Source: Ostreococcus mediterraneus
Lineage: Eukaryota; Chlorophyta; Mamiellophyceae; Mamiellales; Bathycoccaceae
DNA: 64,000 nt
Assembly: GCA_012295225.1 (NCBI GenBank)
Contig: WMKK01000008.1
Location: forward strand, 682,001-746,000
Reading direction: 5' to 3'
A program made the position numbers and the translations under genes. Below the pieces are notes generated by a model. That model had not been told where the DNA came from, did no database searches, and worked only from the letters and a program-made list of their open reading frames with translations. Below, piece after piece: positions 27,112 through 37,333 of this stretch. Each line of letters starts with the position of its first letter. Position 1 is the first letter of the stretch.

Positions 27112-28434
27112 ATGGAGCGCGACCGCGCCGCGGGGGCGGTCGAAGCGCAGTACAAGCGCGCACGCATAGGCATTCAATCGCTCACGCGCGAGTACTACAG
27201 GCATAACGCCACGGCGGTGCGATGCGTGCGCGAGCTGCTCACCGCGAGTGGAGAGAAAAGTATCGTGGATCTTGATTTCATCATCGCGCGCGCGCCGTTA
27301 GATCATATCGCGATTCGATCGTTCGGGACGCGAGATCTCGGGATTGATGGTTTGCGAGTGATGTTTGAGGAGCTGGGGTACGTGATGCAGGAGGAGGTGA
27401 TGCGGTTTGAGACGAAGCGGGTGGTGGCGCGCTGGTTGGCGCCGCCTCGCGTGCCGGATGGTTTTCCGCCACTGCCGCGGATTTTCTTGAGCGAACTCGA
27501 CGTGGATGCGTGCGATGAAGAGTTGAAGACGATCGTTGACGCCGTGCTCGGGCGCACGGCGCAAGGAGAGGTGCGAAAGAGTCAAGAGGAGGAAGTCGGG
27601 CGCGTGGCGCGTTGGCAGTTGCCGAGCGCGAAGCAGTACGCGCAGTGCGAGAAGATGAGCGAATACGCTGCGTGGACGTTGTTGCACGGATACAGAGTGA
27701 ATCACGTCGCGGTTTCTGTGTTTCAATTGATGAAGATGTATCCAGATACACTGGTGAGGGATTTAGATGCGGTGGAGGCGTGTTTGGCGAGCAACGCGGC
27801 GACGGCGCGCGCGCGATGGAACGAAACCTCTGGGAAGACGATTGTCATATCTCCAGATGGCTTGCTCGCGCAGAGTGCGTTGATGGCGGAACCGTGTAGA
27901 ATTCAGTTGTACAAAAAGTCTGAGGAAAACAAGGATCGATATGGCACGATGAGCGTTGAAGACGTATACAAGGAGTATTCGCTTCCTGGGACGTATTTGG
28001 AATTCGTCGTACGGTTGCCAAAACCAGAGCACGCAAACAAGGCGTTTGAAGATCTCTTAGAGGAAGATTTACGCGATGGTTTTGAGACGGCGAATGCAAA
28101 TGTGATTTTTGACTCGACAGGCCGCGGTGGTGCGGGGGCAGGAGGCGCGGCGCGCGGGGGCGAAGCAGGAGCGAGTGAGGAAGGACGAGCGCCAGCAACC
28201 ATAGCTAAAGCGGGATATGGCATCCATGCCGAGGGTTCAGGCTCAGGTTCAGGCCCTGTCGACGCTCAGGTTTTGTCAGACGTATGCAAATACAAACACA
28301 TGATGTTACATCGGTTTAAAAATCTCGCCGGGGATCGAGGTCACGAAAACGCCCCAGTGGAAGCCGAAGGACAGGATGAAGACATGCAGCAAGTGAACGA
28401 CGCTGACGGCGTTGAGGTGATTGATTTGACGTGA
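27112..28434 (+). CDS. 2-oxoadipate dioxygenase/decarboxylase (DUF1338, HglS/YdcJ family)
   Basis: 440 aa, no obvious transit peptide. The metal ligands of the family are in place: His65 and Arg69 (PLDHIAIRSFG), His198 (GYRVNHVAVSV) and Glu297 (TYLEFVVR). This matches the His-His-Glu site and substrate-binding Arg described for Pseudomonas HglS, where residue numbering is similar (H70, H226, E294). Conserved blocks include FEELGYVM, ISPDGLLAQSA and PCRIQLYKK. The C-terminal ~110 residues are Gly/Glu rich and end acidic. The reaction is O2-dependent conversion of 2-oxoadipate to 2-hydroxyglutarate in lysine catabolism; plant homologues (FLO7) are plastid proteins. Confidence 0.88.
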   Translation: MERDRAAGAVEAQYKRARIGIQSLTREYYRHNATAVRCVRELLTASGEKSIVDLDFIIARAPLDHIAIRSFGTRDLGIDGLRVMFEELGYVMQEEVMRFETKRVVARWLAPPRVPDGFPPLPRIFLSELDVDACDEELKTIVDAVLGRTAQGEVRKSQEEEVGRVARWQLPSAKQYAQCEKMSEYAAWTLLHGYRVNHVAVSVFQLMKMYPDTLVRDLDAVEACLASNAATARARWNETSGKTIVISPDGLLAQSALMAEPCRIQLYKKSEENKDRYGTMSVEDVYKEYSLPGTYLEFVVRLPKPEHANKAFEDLLEEDLRDGFETANANVIFDSTGRGGAGAGGAARGGEAGASEEGRAPATIAKAGYGIHAEGSGSGSGPVDAQVLSDVCKYKHMMLHRFKNLAGDRGHENAPVEAEGQDEDMQQVNDADGVEVIDLT

Positions 28435-28546
28435 AAACACGCACACTTAGAAGGAAAACGAAACGAGAAAGAAAGCCGTTTTAATTAGAAACTACGAATG
28501 TTTACAAATGTGTTCAATGGACACCAAATTTTTGCTAGACAAGTTT

Positions 28547-30348
28547 TTAAACTTCAATCTCGTACGCCTTGCGTGGCGGTTTCACCTTGTAGTTTTGAAA
28601 CGGCACGATCATCAAGCTCAAGCAAATCATGCCAAAGAAGCAATAGATGAAGATGTTGTATTTGAACAGGTATCCCAACCCCTTGAGGTTTTCAATGTTT
28701 CCACCGAAGATATCAGTCACTGAAGTTTCCGCGGCGTATACGTCAAAAACTTGCGCGCAGAACTGAATAATCGACACGCTGCCCAGCATGATTAACCCTG
28801 TGTTGAATAGCAGGGATGACATGCACGTACGACCAAGTTTCATCGGGTATAGACTGATGAATAAAAACCTTAATCCCAGACGAGTATTTCCCTTGATTAC
28901 GCAGAAGACCAAATAGAAGCAAAAGATTGCAAACACGGCTGTGCCGAGCAACGACCACACGCCATCGAGATATTGGAAAAACGTGTTCAAGAACGGGGAA
29001 GGAGGTGGTGATATCAGAACGTACAACACAATGTGAATCGTCCAGAAAATGCTCAAAAGTACACTCACTCCTCCTAGGAAAAGTTGGAGGTAGTACCCAA
29101 GCATGGTGAGCAACCACGTCGCCTCACGCGTCTCCCCTTGTGGAAACACTTTTTGCAACTCTAATTCATCATCTTCAAGAGCGGTGAGCTTCAGCTGCAG
29201 TGCGTTGAGCTCGTTTCTGACCTTCTTTGTCCTGCCTGTCAAACGCTGCTCTTTCTGCAGATTTTTAATCTCTGTTGTAACGCTTTGCACGTCGCGGGCT
29301 AAAATCGTCGCGCATCGAATGTATTCACTCTTGGGAATAATTTTCACAGGTCGCGTCAAGAAACTCTTGACGAGATCGATGGGCATGGCAACGATACCTA
29401 CGCCAGCGTAAACCATGAAAATCATCCAAGATACGATAGAGCACACGGCTATGATGTAGACGATGAATGTCGGCTTGACTTTGAAAATTTCCGCCTCGAT
29501 TCCTGCGCTTAAAGCGTTGCACGAAGTCCCACTTATGCTGCCTGGGCTCGTTACAAAGTCCGTCGCGGACGTCAACGTCGATGGCAATGCAATACACGCC
29601 GCAGCATCACTCAAGGCGGAGTTACCGAGTAACATCATGCCCGAGTCGACGCTCTTCAGTTCAAACTCAGCTTCGCCTCCGACGTAATACACAATCAACA
29701 TAATCATCAGCAACACCAGCGTCGTGGCCACACTCCATATCGATGAACTCATGACGCGTTTCAAATGCGGGGTTTCACTATCTTGCTCGTAGTAGAACAA
29801 CGTCCACGGAATCAACACAAAAATGTACGCGAACATGGTCATGTACATGGCGTACCACAGCTCCGTCATCGGCAACGTATACGAACACGCACTTTCAATT
29901 ATCGACTCCGCACACGCCGCTCGATTCGCCACATCCAATGGCAGCAACAGTATCGACAACACCGCCATCGTCAGCCCAGTGACGACGACGAGTTTCGGAA
30001 ACTTGGCCTGGTTGCGATCATCCGGATGCTGAAAGTGCACCAACACGTACACGTTACACAATACCGTGAGCACGCTCACGATGACGGCTACGATGACGAG
30101 AAACCTGCGTCACGCGACAAAACCACCACCGCGCGAATCGTTCGTCGACGTCGCCGAAGCGACGGCGAGGACGAACCCGCGGTGTGCGCGTCGTGTCAGT
30201 CCAACCACCTGGCGCCTTCAACGACCACATACGAACGAGCTCACGCGAATTCCACGACGCCGCCGACGACGACGACGACGATGACGCGCGAACGCGCGCG
30301 CGAATCTCACGACGACGCGTACCAGTTAAACTTCTCCGTCTCCGCCAT
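28547..30348 (-). CDS. LIMR/LMBR1-family polytopic membrane protein
   Basis: Exon 1 is only 26 nt (30348-30323, MAETEKFN plus 2 nt). A 218-nt intron (30322-30105) follows, then exon 2 (30104-28547); 527 aa in all. The splice yields FNWFLVIVAVIVSVLTVLCN, completing TM1. About nine TM segments; hallmark HFQHPDDRNQAKFPK after TM1 and LLLPLDVANRAAC after TM2 are shared with plant LIMR proteins (At5g01460 type, 509 aa). A coiled loop (about 300-345) sits in the middle and the C-terminus is basic. The family is related to lipocalin-receptor/LMBD1 proteins and may act in vesicle or lysosomal membranes. The divergent neighbour is the AKT-like channel, 262 bp away. Confidence 0.88.
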
Positions 30349-30610
30349 GGTTGTCGCGATCGTCGCGCGCACACGCACACGCACACGCGTCGCACAGTCA
30401 GGTGCATAGGACATCGCCCGACGCGTTTTCGCTCCAAGACGTCGTCATACCGCGACGCACATCGCGCGCCCGCACCGGACGCGGGGCGGGTCATCGCACG
30501 CAGCGTTCGCATCGCAGATCCATCGCGAGAGTGTCGATCGCGGGGTGATTCGCGAGGTGATTTGCGCGTAGGGCGTCACAAAGGCGGTATTGAGAAACCT
30601 TTTCACGACG

Positions 30611-33196
30611 ATGGCGTCGCTCCGCGCGATAATGGGTGGGCGAGGGAGCGATAGCGCGTCAGCGCCGGATGGCGAAGATGAGCACGCTGTTGTAGAGCGG
30701 GCGAGGAATCCAGCGTTGGATTTTCAGATGGCAAAGGTTGGGGAGTTTCAGCGACTGACGAACCGCGAGCGATCGTCGAGCGACGACGATACAGACGACG
30801 ACGATACAGACGACGAGCTCCAGGGTAGAGGATGGCAAGCGTCACACTCTGACTTAACGGCAGTTAGTGAAAGCTTGGAGCGTAGACGACGAGGATCTAA
30901 CAGCGGATCTAACAACGGGCGCGCGAAGTCGTCTTCCTTTTTCGTGATGAACGACGAGGAAAAGAAAAAAGTGCAACAGCAACTGGAAAAGTCCGATTCA
31001 GAGAAGCGGTCGGTTCGTTTAGGGAGTTCAGGACGTGAAAAAGACAAGTTCGTTCGCAACGATACGTTTGGTGCTGTGCGCATGGATGATGACGAGATGA
31101 GATCAGGAAGTTGGCGGAACTACTTGCATCCCGCGAGCATCTATGCAAAGAGTTGGACGAATTTCATCAACGCTCTCATCCTTATCGTCGCGTTTATTGA
31201 GCCGGCGGGGCTTGCATTCAAGGAGGAAATCCACAGAGACACGTTGATTTGGGGTGATGTGATGGAGATCATATTTGATATTCTATTCATTGCTGATGTT
31301 TGGTTGAATTTTTATCGACCAGTGGAGGAAAACGGACGGCTGAACTGGGACAAAACAGTTATCCGAAAACAGTATTTACAGGGGTGGTTTACTGTGGATC
31401 TCATCGCATCTATACCACTTGATATCATGTTTCTAGCGTTCACCGAGCCGAAGAGCGCGGCAGCGCGTACTCTCTCTGCTTTAGGCTTGCTTCGCTTGCT
31501 TCGCATGTACAGAATCAAGAATATGATCATGGATTTGGAGCAGAATCCTAAAATGCCCTATCTGGCGTTCGTAGCGACGAAATTTGCATTGCTTATTTGC
31601 TTGGCAGGGCATTGGAGCGCGTGCATTCTGTATTATTTGGCAAAGTTGGAGAATTTTGGAGAAACCACGTGGGTGTACGAGTACAATCCAGATTTACCAA
31701 CCATGGGCTTTACGCATCAGTACACCACGTCCCTTTACTGGGCTATAGTAACACTCACTACCGTTGGTTATGGTGATATTTCACCCGTAAGTGACTTGGA
31801 ACGAGGGTTTTCTATGGTTGTTATGGTCTTGAACATGGGAGTTACCGCTTACATCTTGGGTAACATGACGCGCATCGTAACGAAAGAGGATGCGACGATC
31901 ATGGACTTTAGAGAGAGCATTAGCAAATTGAGCAAGTTCATGATCCGGAATCATATTCCGCGAACCGTGCGAGATAAGATTAATGCGCACATCCAGCTTG
32001 AGTACGACATGCGAACACGAGATGACGAACAGGTGTTGGCATTTTGTCCGCCAACCATAGAGACGGAGCTGCGTCAAACTATTTATCAAGATTACATCAA
32101 CGAGTGCCCATTATTCACGAGAGTGTCTCGTGTATTCATTCAACACTTACTGGATTGTATTAGTGTGGAATACTATCATCCTGGAACGGCGATTACCAAC
32201 AAAGGTTTAGATGCAACGACCATGTATTACGTGTGTCTTGGCAAAGTTGACATCGTCTCGGAAGAGTATTTGGACACGCCTAGCGTGAAAAGCCGAATTC
32301 AAACAGCTTTACCGGGTGAGTGGGTTAATATTGTCTCCGTCATATGCGGTTCCACCTGCTTTCACACGAGTATAGTCACGTCGACAGCAAGGCTTCTCGC
32401 GTGCTCGGCGACGAAGGTGCGGGCTGTGATGAAGAGGCATCCACGAGACGCTCGTAGAGTAATGACTGCACTCAAGCGCATGTACAGAGTAGAGCTGCAG
32501 ACGGCTAAGGACGCGAGGCATAGCGCTGGAATCGACCTATACGAACAGCTGATATCAGCCTTAGAGCAGCAAGCCAAAAATCTTGGCGAGAGTGAGCGTC
32601 ACGAACTCATCGTTGCCGCCGTGAGCGGTGACACTACGACGCTTGACGTCGCACTGTCCGGACCTGACGCCAAGGCGATGATCAATCTCAAAGATTATTC
32701 CGGCCGTACGCTATTGCATAGCGCTGTAGAAATGGAGCAGACTGGTGTCGTAAAGCTCCTATTGCGCCGCGGAGCCGATGTCAACGCAAGGACACGTTTT
32801 GGTTATTCAGTCATGTCAAGAGCAGTGTCTGCAGAAAATGAAAACTTAGTTAAGATTCTCAGAGCCGCTGGTGCAGAATTCGCAGAACCCAGGATGGAGA
32901 CGGTCCTTCATGATGCGGTATCCGAGGATAGGTTTCAGCGCGTCAAGATTTTACTTCTTGCCGGAGCACGAACGGACTATCGCGATTACACGGGCAGTAC
33001 GCCTCTGCACGTCGCCTCACGCCTCGGCTCGGCGAGAATCGCAAGATTGTTGCTAAGCGAAGGCGCTGATCCATCACTACTTGATAACTCCGGCCTTTCA
33101 CCGATCGCTGTCGCCGAGCAACTGAAGGATGTGGCTTTGATTGCACTGTTTGAAGAAAAGCTTCAACTGCGTCCAACGCAGTCAGGGAAGATGTGA
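30611..33196 (+). CDS. Voltage-gated K+ channel with CNBD-like domain and ankyrin repeats (AKT-like)
   Basis: 861 aa from the first ATG (30611). The N-terminal ~150 residues are disordered and acidic/Ser rich. The six-TM core has S4 LLRLLRMYRIKNM and pore TLTTVGYGDISP. The C-linker/CNBD-like region is about 450-600. The cassette area (PGEWVNIVSVICGSTCF) lacks FGE and the phosphate-binding Arg, so cyclic-nucleotide binding is unlikely. Four to five ankyrin repeats follow (about 680-840: GRTLLHSAVEMEQTGVVKLL, then RGADVNARTRFGYS, STPLHVASRLGSARIARLL). Shaker channel plus ankyrin is the plant AKT1/AKT2 arrangement; the KHA domain at the end is absent. A plasma-membrane K+ channel is inferred. 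Confidence 0.9.
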   Translation: MASLRAIMGGRGSDSASAPDGEDEHAVVERARNPALDFQMAKVGEFQRLTNRERSSSDDDTDDDDTDDELQGRGWQASHSDLTAVSESLERRRRGSNSGSNNGRAKSSSFFVMNDEEKKKVQQQLEKSDSEKRSVRLGSSGREKDKFVRNDTFGAVRMDDDEMRSGSWRNYLHPASIYAKSWTNFINALILIVAFIEPAGLAFKEEIHRDTLIWGDVMEIIFDILFIADVWLNFYRPVEENGRLNWDKTVIRKQYLQGWFTVDLIASIPLDIMFLAFTEPKSAAARTLSALGLLRLLRMYRIKNMIMDLEQNPKMPYLAFVATKFALLICLAGHWSACILYYLAKLENFGETTWVYEYNPDLPTMGFTHQYTTSLYWAIVTLTTVGYGDISPVSDLERGFSMVVMVLNMGVTAYILGNMTRIVTKEDATIMDFRESISKLSKFMIRNHIPRTVRDKINAHIQLEYDMRTRDDEQVLAFCPPTIETELRQTIYQDYINECPLFTRVSRVFIQHLLDCISVEYYHPGTAITNKGLDATTMYYVCLGKVDIVSEEYLDTPSVKSRIQTALPGEWVNIVSVICGSTCFHTSIVTSTARLLACSATKVRAVMKRHPRDARRVMTALKRMYRVELQTAKDARHSAGIDLYEQLISALEQQAKNLGESERHELIVAAVSGDTTTLDVALSGPDAKAMINLKDYSGRTLLHSAVEMEQTGVVKLLLRRGADVNARTRFGYSVMSRAVSAENENLVKILRAAGAEFAEPRMETVLHDAVSEDRFQRVKILLLAGARTDYRDYTGSTPLHVASRLGSARIARLLLSEGADPSLLDNSGLSPIAVAEQLKDVALIALFEEKLQLRPTQSGKM

Positions 33197-33273
33197 AAAT
33201 ATGTAACGCAACCTGTTTAATTATTTCCCCATTACTTTGCGTCCGCGCCAACATTATCGAAAGGAAGAGAAAC

Positions 33274-33564
33274 ATGACAACATCGTCTGCGCCGCCACAT
33301 TCGTCCATTTCTGGCGCTGACGTCGCAAGTCAAACGCCACTCGCAGACTCGTGGCCCGACGACGAACGACGCGAAGACATCGAGACGGCAACGAGACAAC
33401 ACGTCGTGTTTGAAACGACGATGGCCGTGCTCGCCATCATCGGTGCTATAGTTATCGCGTGTACGATTGCAATCATGTCGGTAATGAATGATAACGACAA
33501 TAACGATGAGTGCATGACATGGAGAAGGCGTTTGGAAACGTATGCGTCTCTTCGCGCACCTTGA
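33274..33564 (+). CDS. Small single-pass membrane protein, hypothetical
   Basis: 96 aa from the ATG 77 bp after the stop of the channel gene. A polar N-terminal half (MTTSSAPPHSSISGADVA) is followed by one strong hydrophobic stretch (TMAVLAIIGAIVIACTIAIM at about 50-70), an acidic/Asn segment (DNDNNDE) and a short basic tail. The TM helix and orderly polarity argue for a real protein, but there is no recognised homology, and the region could also be 3' UTR of the channel. Confidence 0.4.
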   Translation: MTTSSAPPHSSISGADVASQTPLADSWPDDERREDIETATRQHVVFETTMAVLAIIGAIVIACTIAIMSVMNDNDNNDECMTWRRRLETYASLRAP

Positions 33565-33625
33565 CCTTGATGAGTGTGAGCGTAACCGCGTTTCAATATG
33601 CTAATAACAGGCTACTGTAGTTAAA

Positions 33626-35251
33626 TCACGTGGCACCAGTGAACAACAACGAAGAGAATGCACCGATTGAGCACGCGACGGCGACAAATACTCCACCTAG
33701 GATGAGATTGTGCGCCAACGCGCCGTCGTCTTTACTCGGAATACACGACGATTTGAGTACGTTTGTGACTTCAAAGACGCGGTGAGAAATACCGACGTAA
33801 ATGTAAGAACACATGAGAAAGTTTAATAATGGGTAGCCAGGGATGAGATCCATGAGCAGTTTCGGTTGTCCGTTTGGGACGTTGGATGTGCTCAACCAGA
33901 TGTGAAACTGACAAATGTACGTCTCGAGCGTTACTTGACCACAAATGCAAAAGATTTCAATGTGGTACGATCGAAGAGATTTTGTGGCGTTGCGTAAAAA
34001 TATGAAACATGTGAGTGGAATCCAGCTCGTGTACGGATGATATTTGTTGTACGCAAACTTATCCAAAGAATAAAGCGTGATGAACCACCAGTACAACAGA
34101 GCGGATGACACCGCAACGATTCCGCCTTGATACATCATACGCTCGCGCAATGAACGCTCGTCAATCCATTTCATGACGGCTTCATACCTCGGATGCGCAT
34201 ACGCACAAATCATACCATAAATCCACACATAACGATCCAACCCTGATCGAAAATGCCACTCGTGCAAAGCCGGAATATCTGGCTTAGCTGGGTTGACATA
34301 TCCAAAAAGAAACTGAAACGGTCTAAATAACACATCGAACACGCCAGGGACCTCCCAAACTACCGCAATGACGACAAAGGACATGGCAAACTTGGCATAA
34401 ATCCATTTTGGATCGTTATTCTTCTCCTTGAAAATAGCCAACGCGCCATAGCATAACAGCGTGTAAAGCGTATGCATCGGACAAATATAATACAGCATGT
34501 AGTCATTCTTCAACACCACACACGTTACACATACGAAAAAGTTTAAGCGCCACATCATCTGCGAGAACCGAATCGCGCTGAAATCCTTCTTGATGTAATA
34601 ATACGAAAAGTTCCCAAACCCAGTCATCCACACGTACGCCGCGATGAACACCCGAATCAAATTATACATCTCACCAGCATCGAAATAATGATAGAGCAAA
34701 AACAACACTTGCATCCATCCTTTCATTTCCTCCGTCTGCTGCCGATGCAGCGGCGCGGACGTCTTCGACTCTTTCAAAGACGTTTTCCAACCGTACGCCG
34801 CCAACGCGCAAAAGATCGTCGCCAATAAATCCCTATCATAACTCTTCTTCGTCTCTCGCACCATTCCCGAACGATCGCAAAACCAAAATAAGAACATTAT
34901 CACCGCTAACTCGGCCCAGGCTTGAATCGCGCCGCGGCACGCACGTAACGCCTCCGGACGTAACGTCACGCACTTTATCCCATCGCTCTCGAGCAGCGAC
35001 GCGAACGAAACCTCCTTCACCGTACCGTCGCGCCGACGCGGCGCCGTCGCCGGCATTCCGCGCGCTTCTTCTATGTCCTCGTCCGACTTCGCCATGGCTG
35101 TCAGCGGCACATCCGCGCCGTCGCTCGCGCCCGCAGGGGCGGTGACATCCTTGCTCGGGGCCCCGATAGCGCGCGCTTCACAGTACATCTCCAGCGCGAA
35201 CGCGTACACCAGCGCCACGACGGCGCCGATGTGCACGCTTTCGCGAAACAT
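33626..35251 (-). CDS. Cas1p-type 10-TM acyltransferase, REDUCED WALL ACETYLATION (RWA) homologue
   Basis: 541 aa from the ATG at 35251; the open frame goes further upstream but that part is Ser/Pro/Arg low complexity antisense to another spacer. About ten to twelve membrane spans. Family blocks: GWMQVLFLLYHYFDAGEMYN, IRVFIAAYVWMTGFGNFSYY, RFSQMMWRLNFFV and a WIPL...RSYHIEIFCICGQ segment. This is the Cas1_AcylT domain shared by Cryptococcus CAS1, human CASD1 and plant RWA. As in RWA proteins, the SGNH/GDS luminal catalytic domain of CASD1 is missing. In plants RWA supplies acetyl groups in the Golgi for polysaccharide O-acetylation. The substrate in a cell reported as wall-less is an open question. 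Confidence 0.9.
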   Translation of the reverse strand: MFRESVHIGAVVALVYAFALEMYCEARAIGAPSKDVTAPAGASDGADVPLTAMAKSDEDIEEARGMPATAPRRRDGTVKEVSFASLLESDGIKCVTLRPEALRACRGAIQAWAELAVIMFLFWFCDRSGMVRETKKSYDRDLLATIFCALAAYGWKTSLKESKTSAPLHRQQTEEMKGWMQVLFLLYHYFDAGEMYNLIRVFIAAYVWMTGFGNFSYYYIKKDFSAIRFSQMMWRLNFFVCVTCVVLKNDYMLYYICPMHTLYTLLCYGALAIFKEKNNDPKWIYAKFAMSFVVIAVVWEVPGVFDVLFRPFQFLFGYVNPAKPDIPALHEWHFRSGLDRYVWIYGMICAYAHPRYEAVMKWIDERSLRERMMYQGGIVAVSSALLYWWFITLYSLDKFAYNKYHPYTSWIPLTCFIFLRNATKSLRSYHIEIFCICGQVTLETYICQFHIWLSTSNVPNGQPKLLMDLIPGYPLLNFLMCSYIYVGISHRVFEVTNVLKSSCIPSKDDGALAHNLILGGVFVAVACSIGAFSSLLFTGAT

Positions 35252-35490
35252 CGCGCGTGATGATCGATGCGCTCGATGCGGCGGCGACGATAGCGCGGCG
35301 CACCGGCGTCGGATGCGTGCGGAACAGTGAGGTGGACAAGCCACTGCGGCATTGGCAGCCACGCTGCGCGACGCCGCGCGACACCGCGCGTGAAACCTCG
35401 CCCTTCGCCTCGTCGGAACGCGACAGTCGCACAGGTTTTCGCGCGTCGCGCGCGCGAACACGATAAATAGTCGCCGGAATCTCGCGCGTG

Positions 35491-37224
35491 ATGGCGTCTC
35501 GCGTGGAGAGGGGAATGCATTCGCGCGCCAACGATGTAGATGATGATTATCAACGCAGTGAAGAACCGAGCGTTCGTCGCGATGACGCGCACGGACGACG
35601 CATGCGTGACCGTGATGGCTTCCGCGGCGCACCGCCGGCGTTAGCGACGGCGCTTGATCGTATGGAGCGTGTGACGTCTGATTTCGCGCAAGACATTGAA
35701 CGCGCGGTGAGCACGGCTCGCGCGGAGATTGTCGCCGAGCGCGAGGATGCCATGGTGGAGCTCGAGGCGATGAAACGTGAGTTATTACGCGCGAAGGACT
35801 TGCTTGAGAGCGAGCGGCGAGATTTCGATGTGAGGCGGGCGATGCAGCAGGATGAGCTCGAGCGGGCGTACGAGTTGTTGCAACAGGAACGAGACGAATT
35901 CGCCGCGGAAAAAGCTCGCGTGGAGGAGGAACGCATACGCGTTGAGGCTGAAGTGAAGGTATCTGAGAGATACGCTCGGATGGGTTCGTATGCGCGATCG
36001 ATGTCGTATGCGAGTCAGTCGTTGGCGGATGACGCGGGGGATTTGAGGGACTTTGAAGGCGTGGACAAGGTGCGGGCGTGGGACGCTCCCACGATGGCGC
36101 CTGAACCGTCGTCAGCTGCGGCAAATCGTTGGACGAGTGCGAGAGCAAAGCTGGCGAATTTGACTCACGCGGTGGAGAATACAACACTGACGCGTGATGC
36201 GGAGAGGAATGCAAAAGCGGGGATTAAAACTGATGTTTCTCGCGCCTCCGCCATAGACGACATCGAGCTCATGGGTCGAGTGTTATGCATTGGTGGCTTG
36301 GAGCGAGGGAGTGATACGCCGTTGAATACCGTAGAGTTTATGCGTCCAGGATCGTCAGAAGATGGATATCTAACTTGGAAACCGTTTGCGGAGTTGAATA
36401 CGCCTCGCGCGTACGCGGCGTGTTCAACCACCGCCATCGGCGGCGCCGTCGTCATAGGAGGCAGCGATGGGCAAGAAGCATTACGAAGCGTTGAGGAGTA
36501 CCGTGAATCCGTCGGTAAATGGCGTGCTGTAGATCCTATGAGCGTGCCTCGCATTTGGTGCGCGTCGACGATGATTGACGGCGTGACGTTCGCCGTCGGC
36601 GGCTACGATGGCGAGTACTATTTACACTCCGTCGAAGCGAATAAGACATTTGGTTCATTCGACTACGGCTCGAGCACGCCCGCAGATTCGGGCGTGGGGT
36701 CTCAGCGCTCGTCATCGTGGGTGACGTGTGCGCCCATGAGCGAAGGTCGCGCCACTTTGGGCGTGGCAAACCTTTCTGGGAAACTTTACGCTGCGGGGGG
36801 ATTCAGCGCCGACGGGCACGTGCTCGACTTGTGCGAAATCTACGACCCACGCGCGGATGTATGGACAGTTGGCCAGCCATTAAAATACAAACGGCGTGAT
36901 TTAGGTGTGGTTGGTGTGAGTTCGCGAGGGATAATGCTTGCCATCGGAGGTCGCGACGATCGTAGCGTATTGAACGTCGTAGAGTCCTACGACCCACGCG
37001 ACGCCAAACGCGGTTGGCGAGAGTTGGCACCAATGCAGTATCGACGCCAGCTCCATGCCACCGTGGCCGATCCAGCTGGTGATGCCGTGTATGCCATTGG
37101 TGGTTACGATGGCGTGAGCGCGATTTCCGCGGTTGAAGTGTATGATATTCGGGCGAACAAATGGCGAGAAACGGCCCCAACAAATTCTGCGCGGTTGGGC
37201 GTTGTGGCGTGCTGTGTCCCCTAG
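35491..37224 (+). CDS. Coiled-coil plus kelch-propeller protein
   Basis: 577 aa from the ATG at 35491. Residues 55-160 form a continuous Glu/Arg/Ala coiled coil (for example LERAYELLQQERDEFAAEKA), followed by a Ser/Tyr-rich linker (YARMGSYARSMSYASQS). Kelch repeats span about 265-575: each blade shows GG..., Tyr and Trp (VVIGGSDGQEALRSVEEY, FAVGGYDGEYYLHSVE, YAAGGFSADGHVLDLCEIYD, LAIGGRDDRSVLNVVESYD, YAIGGYDGVSAISAVEVYD), about six blades. No BTB or F-box is visible, so it is not a standard ubiquitin-ligase adaptor; a scaffold role is inferred. Divergent from the RWA gene (239 bp). Confidence 0.85.
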   Translation: MASRVERGMHSRANDVDDDYQRSEEPSVRRDDAHGRRMRDRDGFRGAPPALATALDRMERVTSDFAQDIERAVSTARAEIVAEREDAMVELEAMKRELLRAKDLLESERRDFDVRRAMQQDELERAYELLQQERDEFAAEKARVEEERIRVEAEVKVSERYARMGSYARSMSYASQSLADDAGDLRDFEGVDKVRAWDAPTMAPEPSSAAANRWTSARAKLANLTHAVENTTLTRDAERNAKAGIKTDVSRASAIDDIELMGRVLCIGGLERGSDTPLNTVEFMRPGSSEDGYLTWKPFAELNTPRAYAACSTTAIGGAVVIGGSDGQEALRSVEEYRESVGKWRAVDPMSVPRIWCASTMIDGVTFAVGGYDGEYYLHSVEANKTFGSFDYGSSTPADSGVGSQRSSSWVTCAPMSEGRATLGVANLSGKLYAAGGFSADGHVLDLCEIYDPRADVWTVGQPLKYKRRDLGVVGVSSRGIMLAIGGRDDRSVLNVVESYDPRDAKRGWRELAPMQYRRQLHATVADPAGDAVYAIGGYDGVSAISAVEVYDIRANKWRETAPTNSARLGVVACCVP

Positions 37225-37333
37225 CAAAGAAGTTTTAATGTTTCAACTTTATTATCGATCAAGTGATTATTATATCAAACAACGCGAATGAGCTATACTA
37301 TCTACTGCAGCCTATGATACCACTAGACAGTTC

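Noticed and set aside
35180-36214. Upstream extension of the RWA frame by 321 residues
   Set aside because: Pro/Ser/Arg/His low complexity antisense to the coiled-coil/kelch gene. A clean ATG at 35251 begins the family domain.
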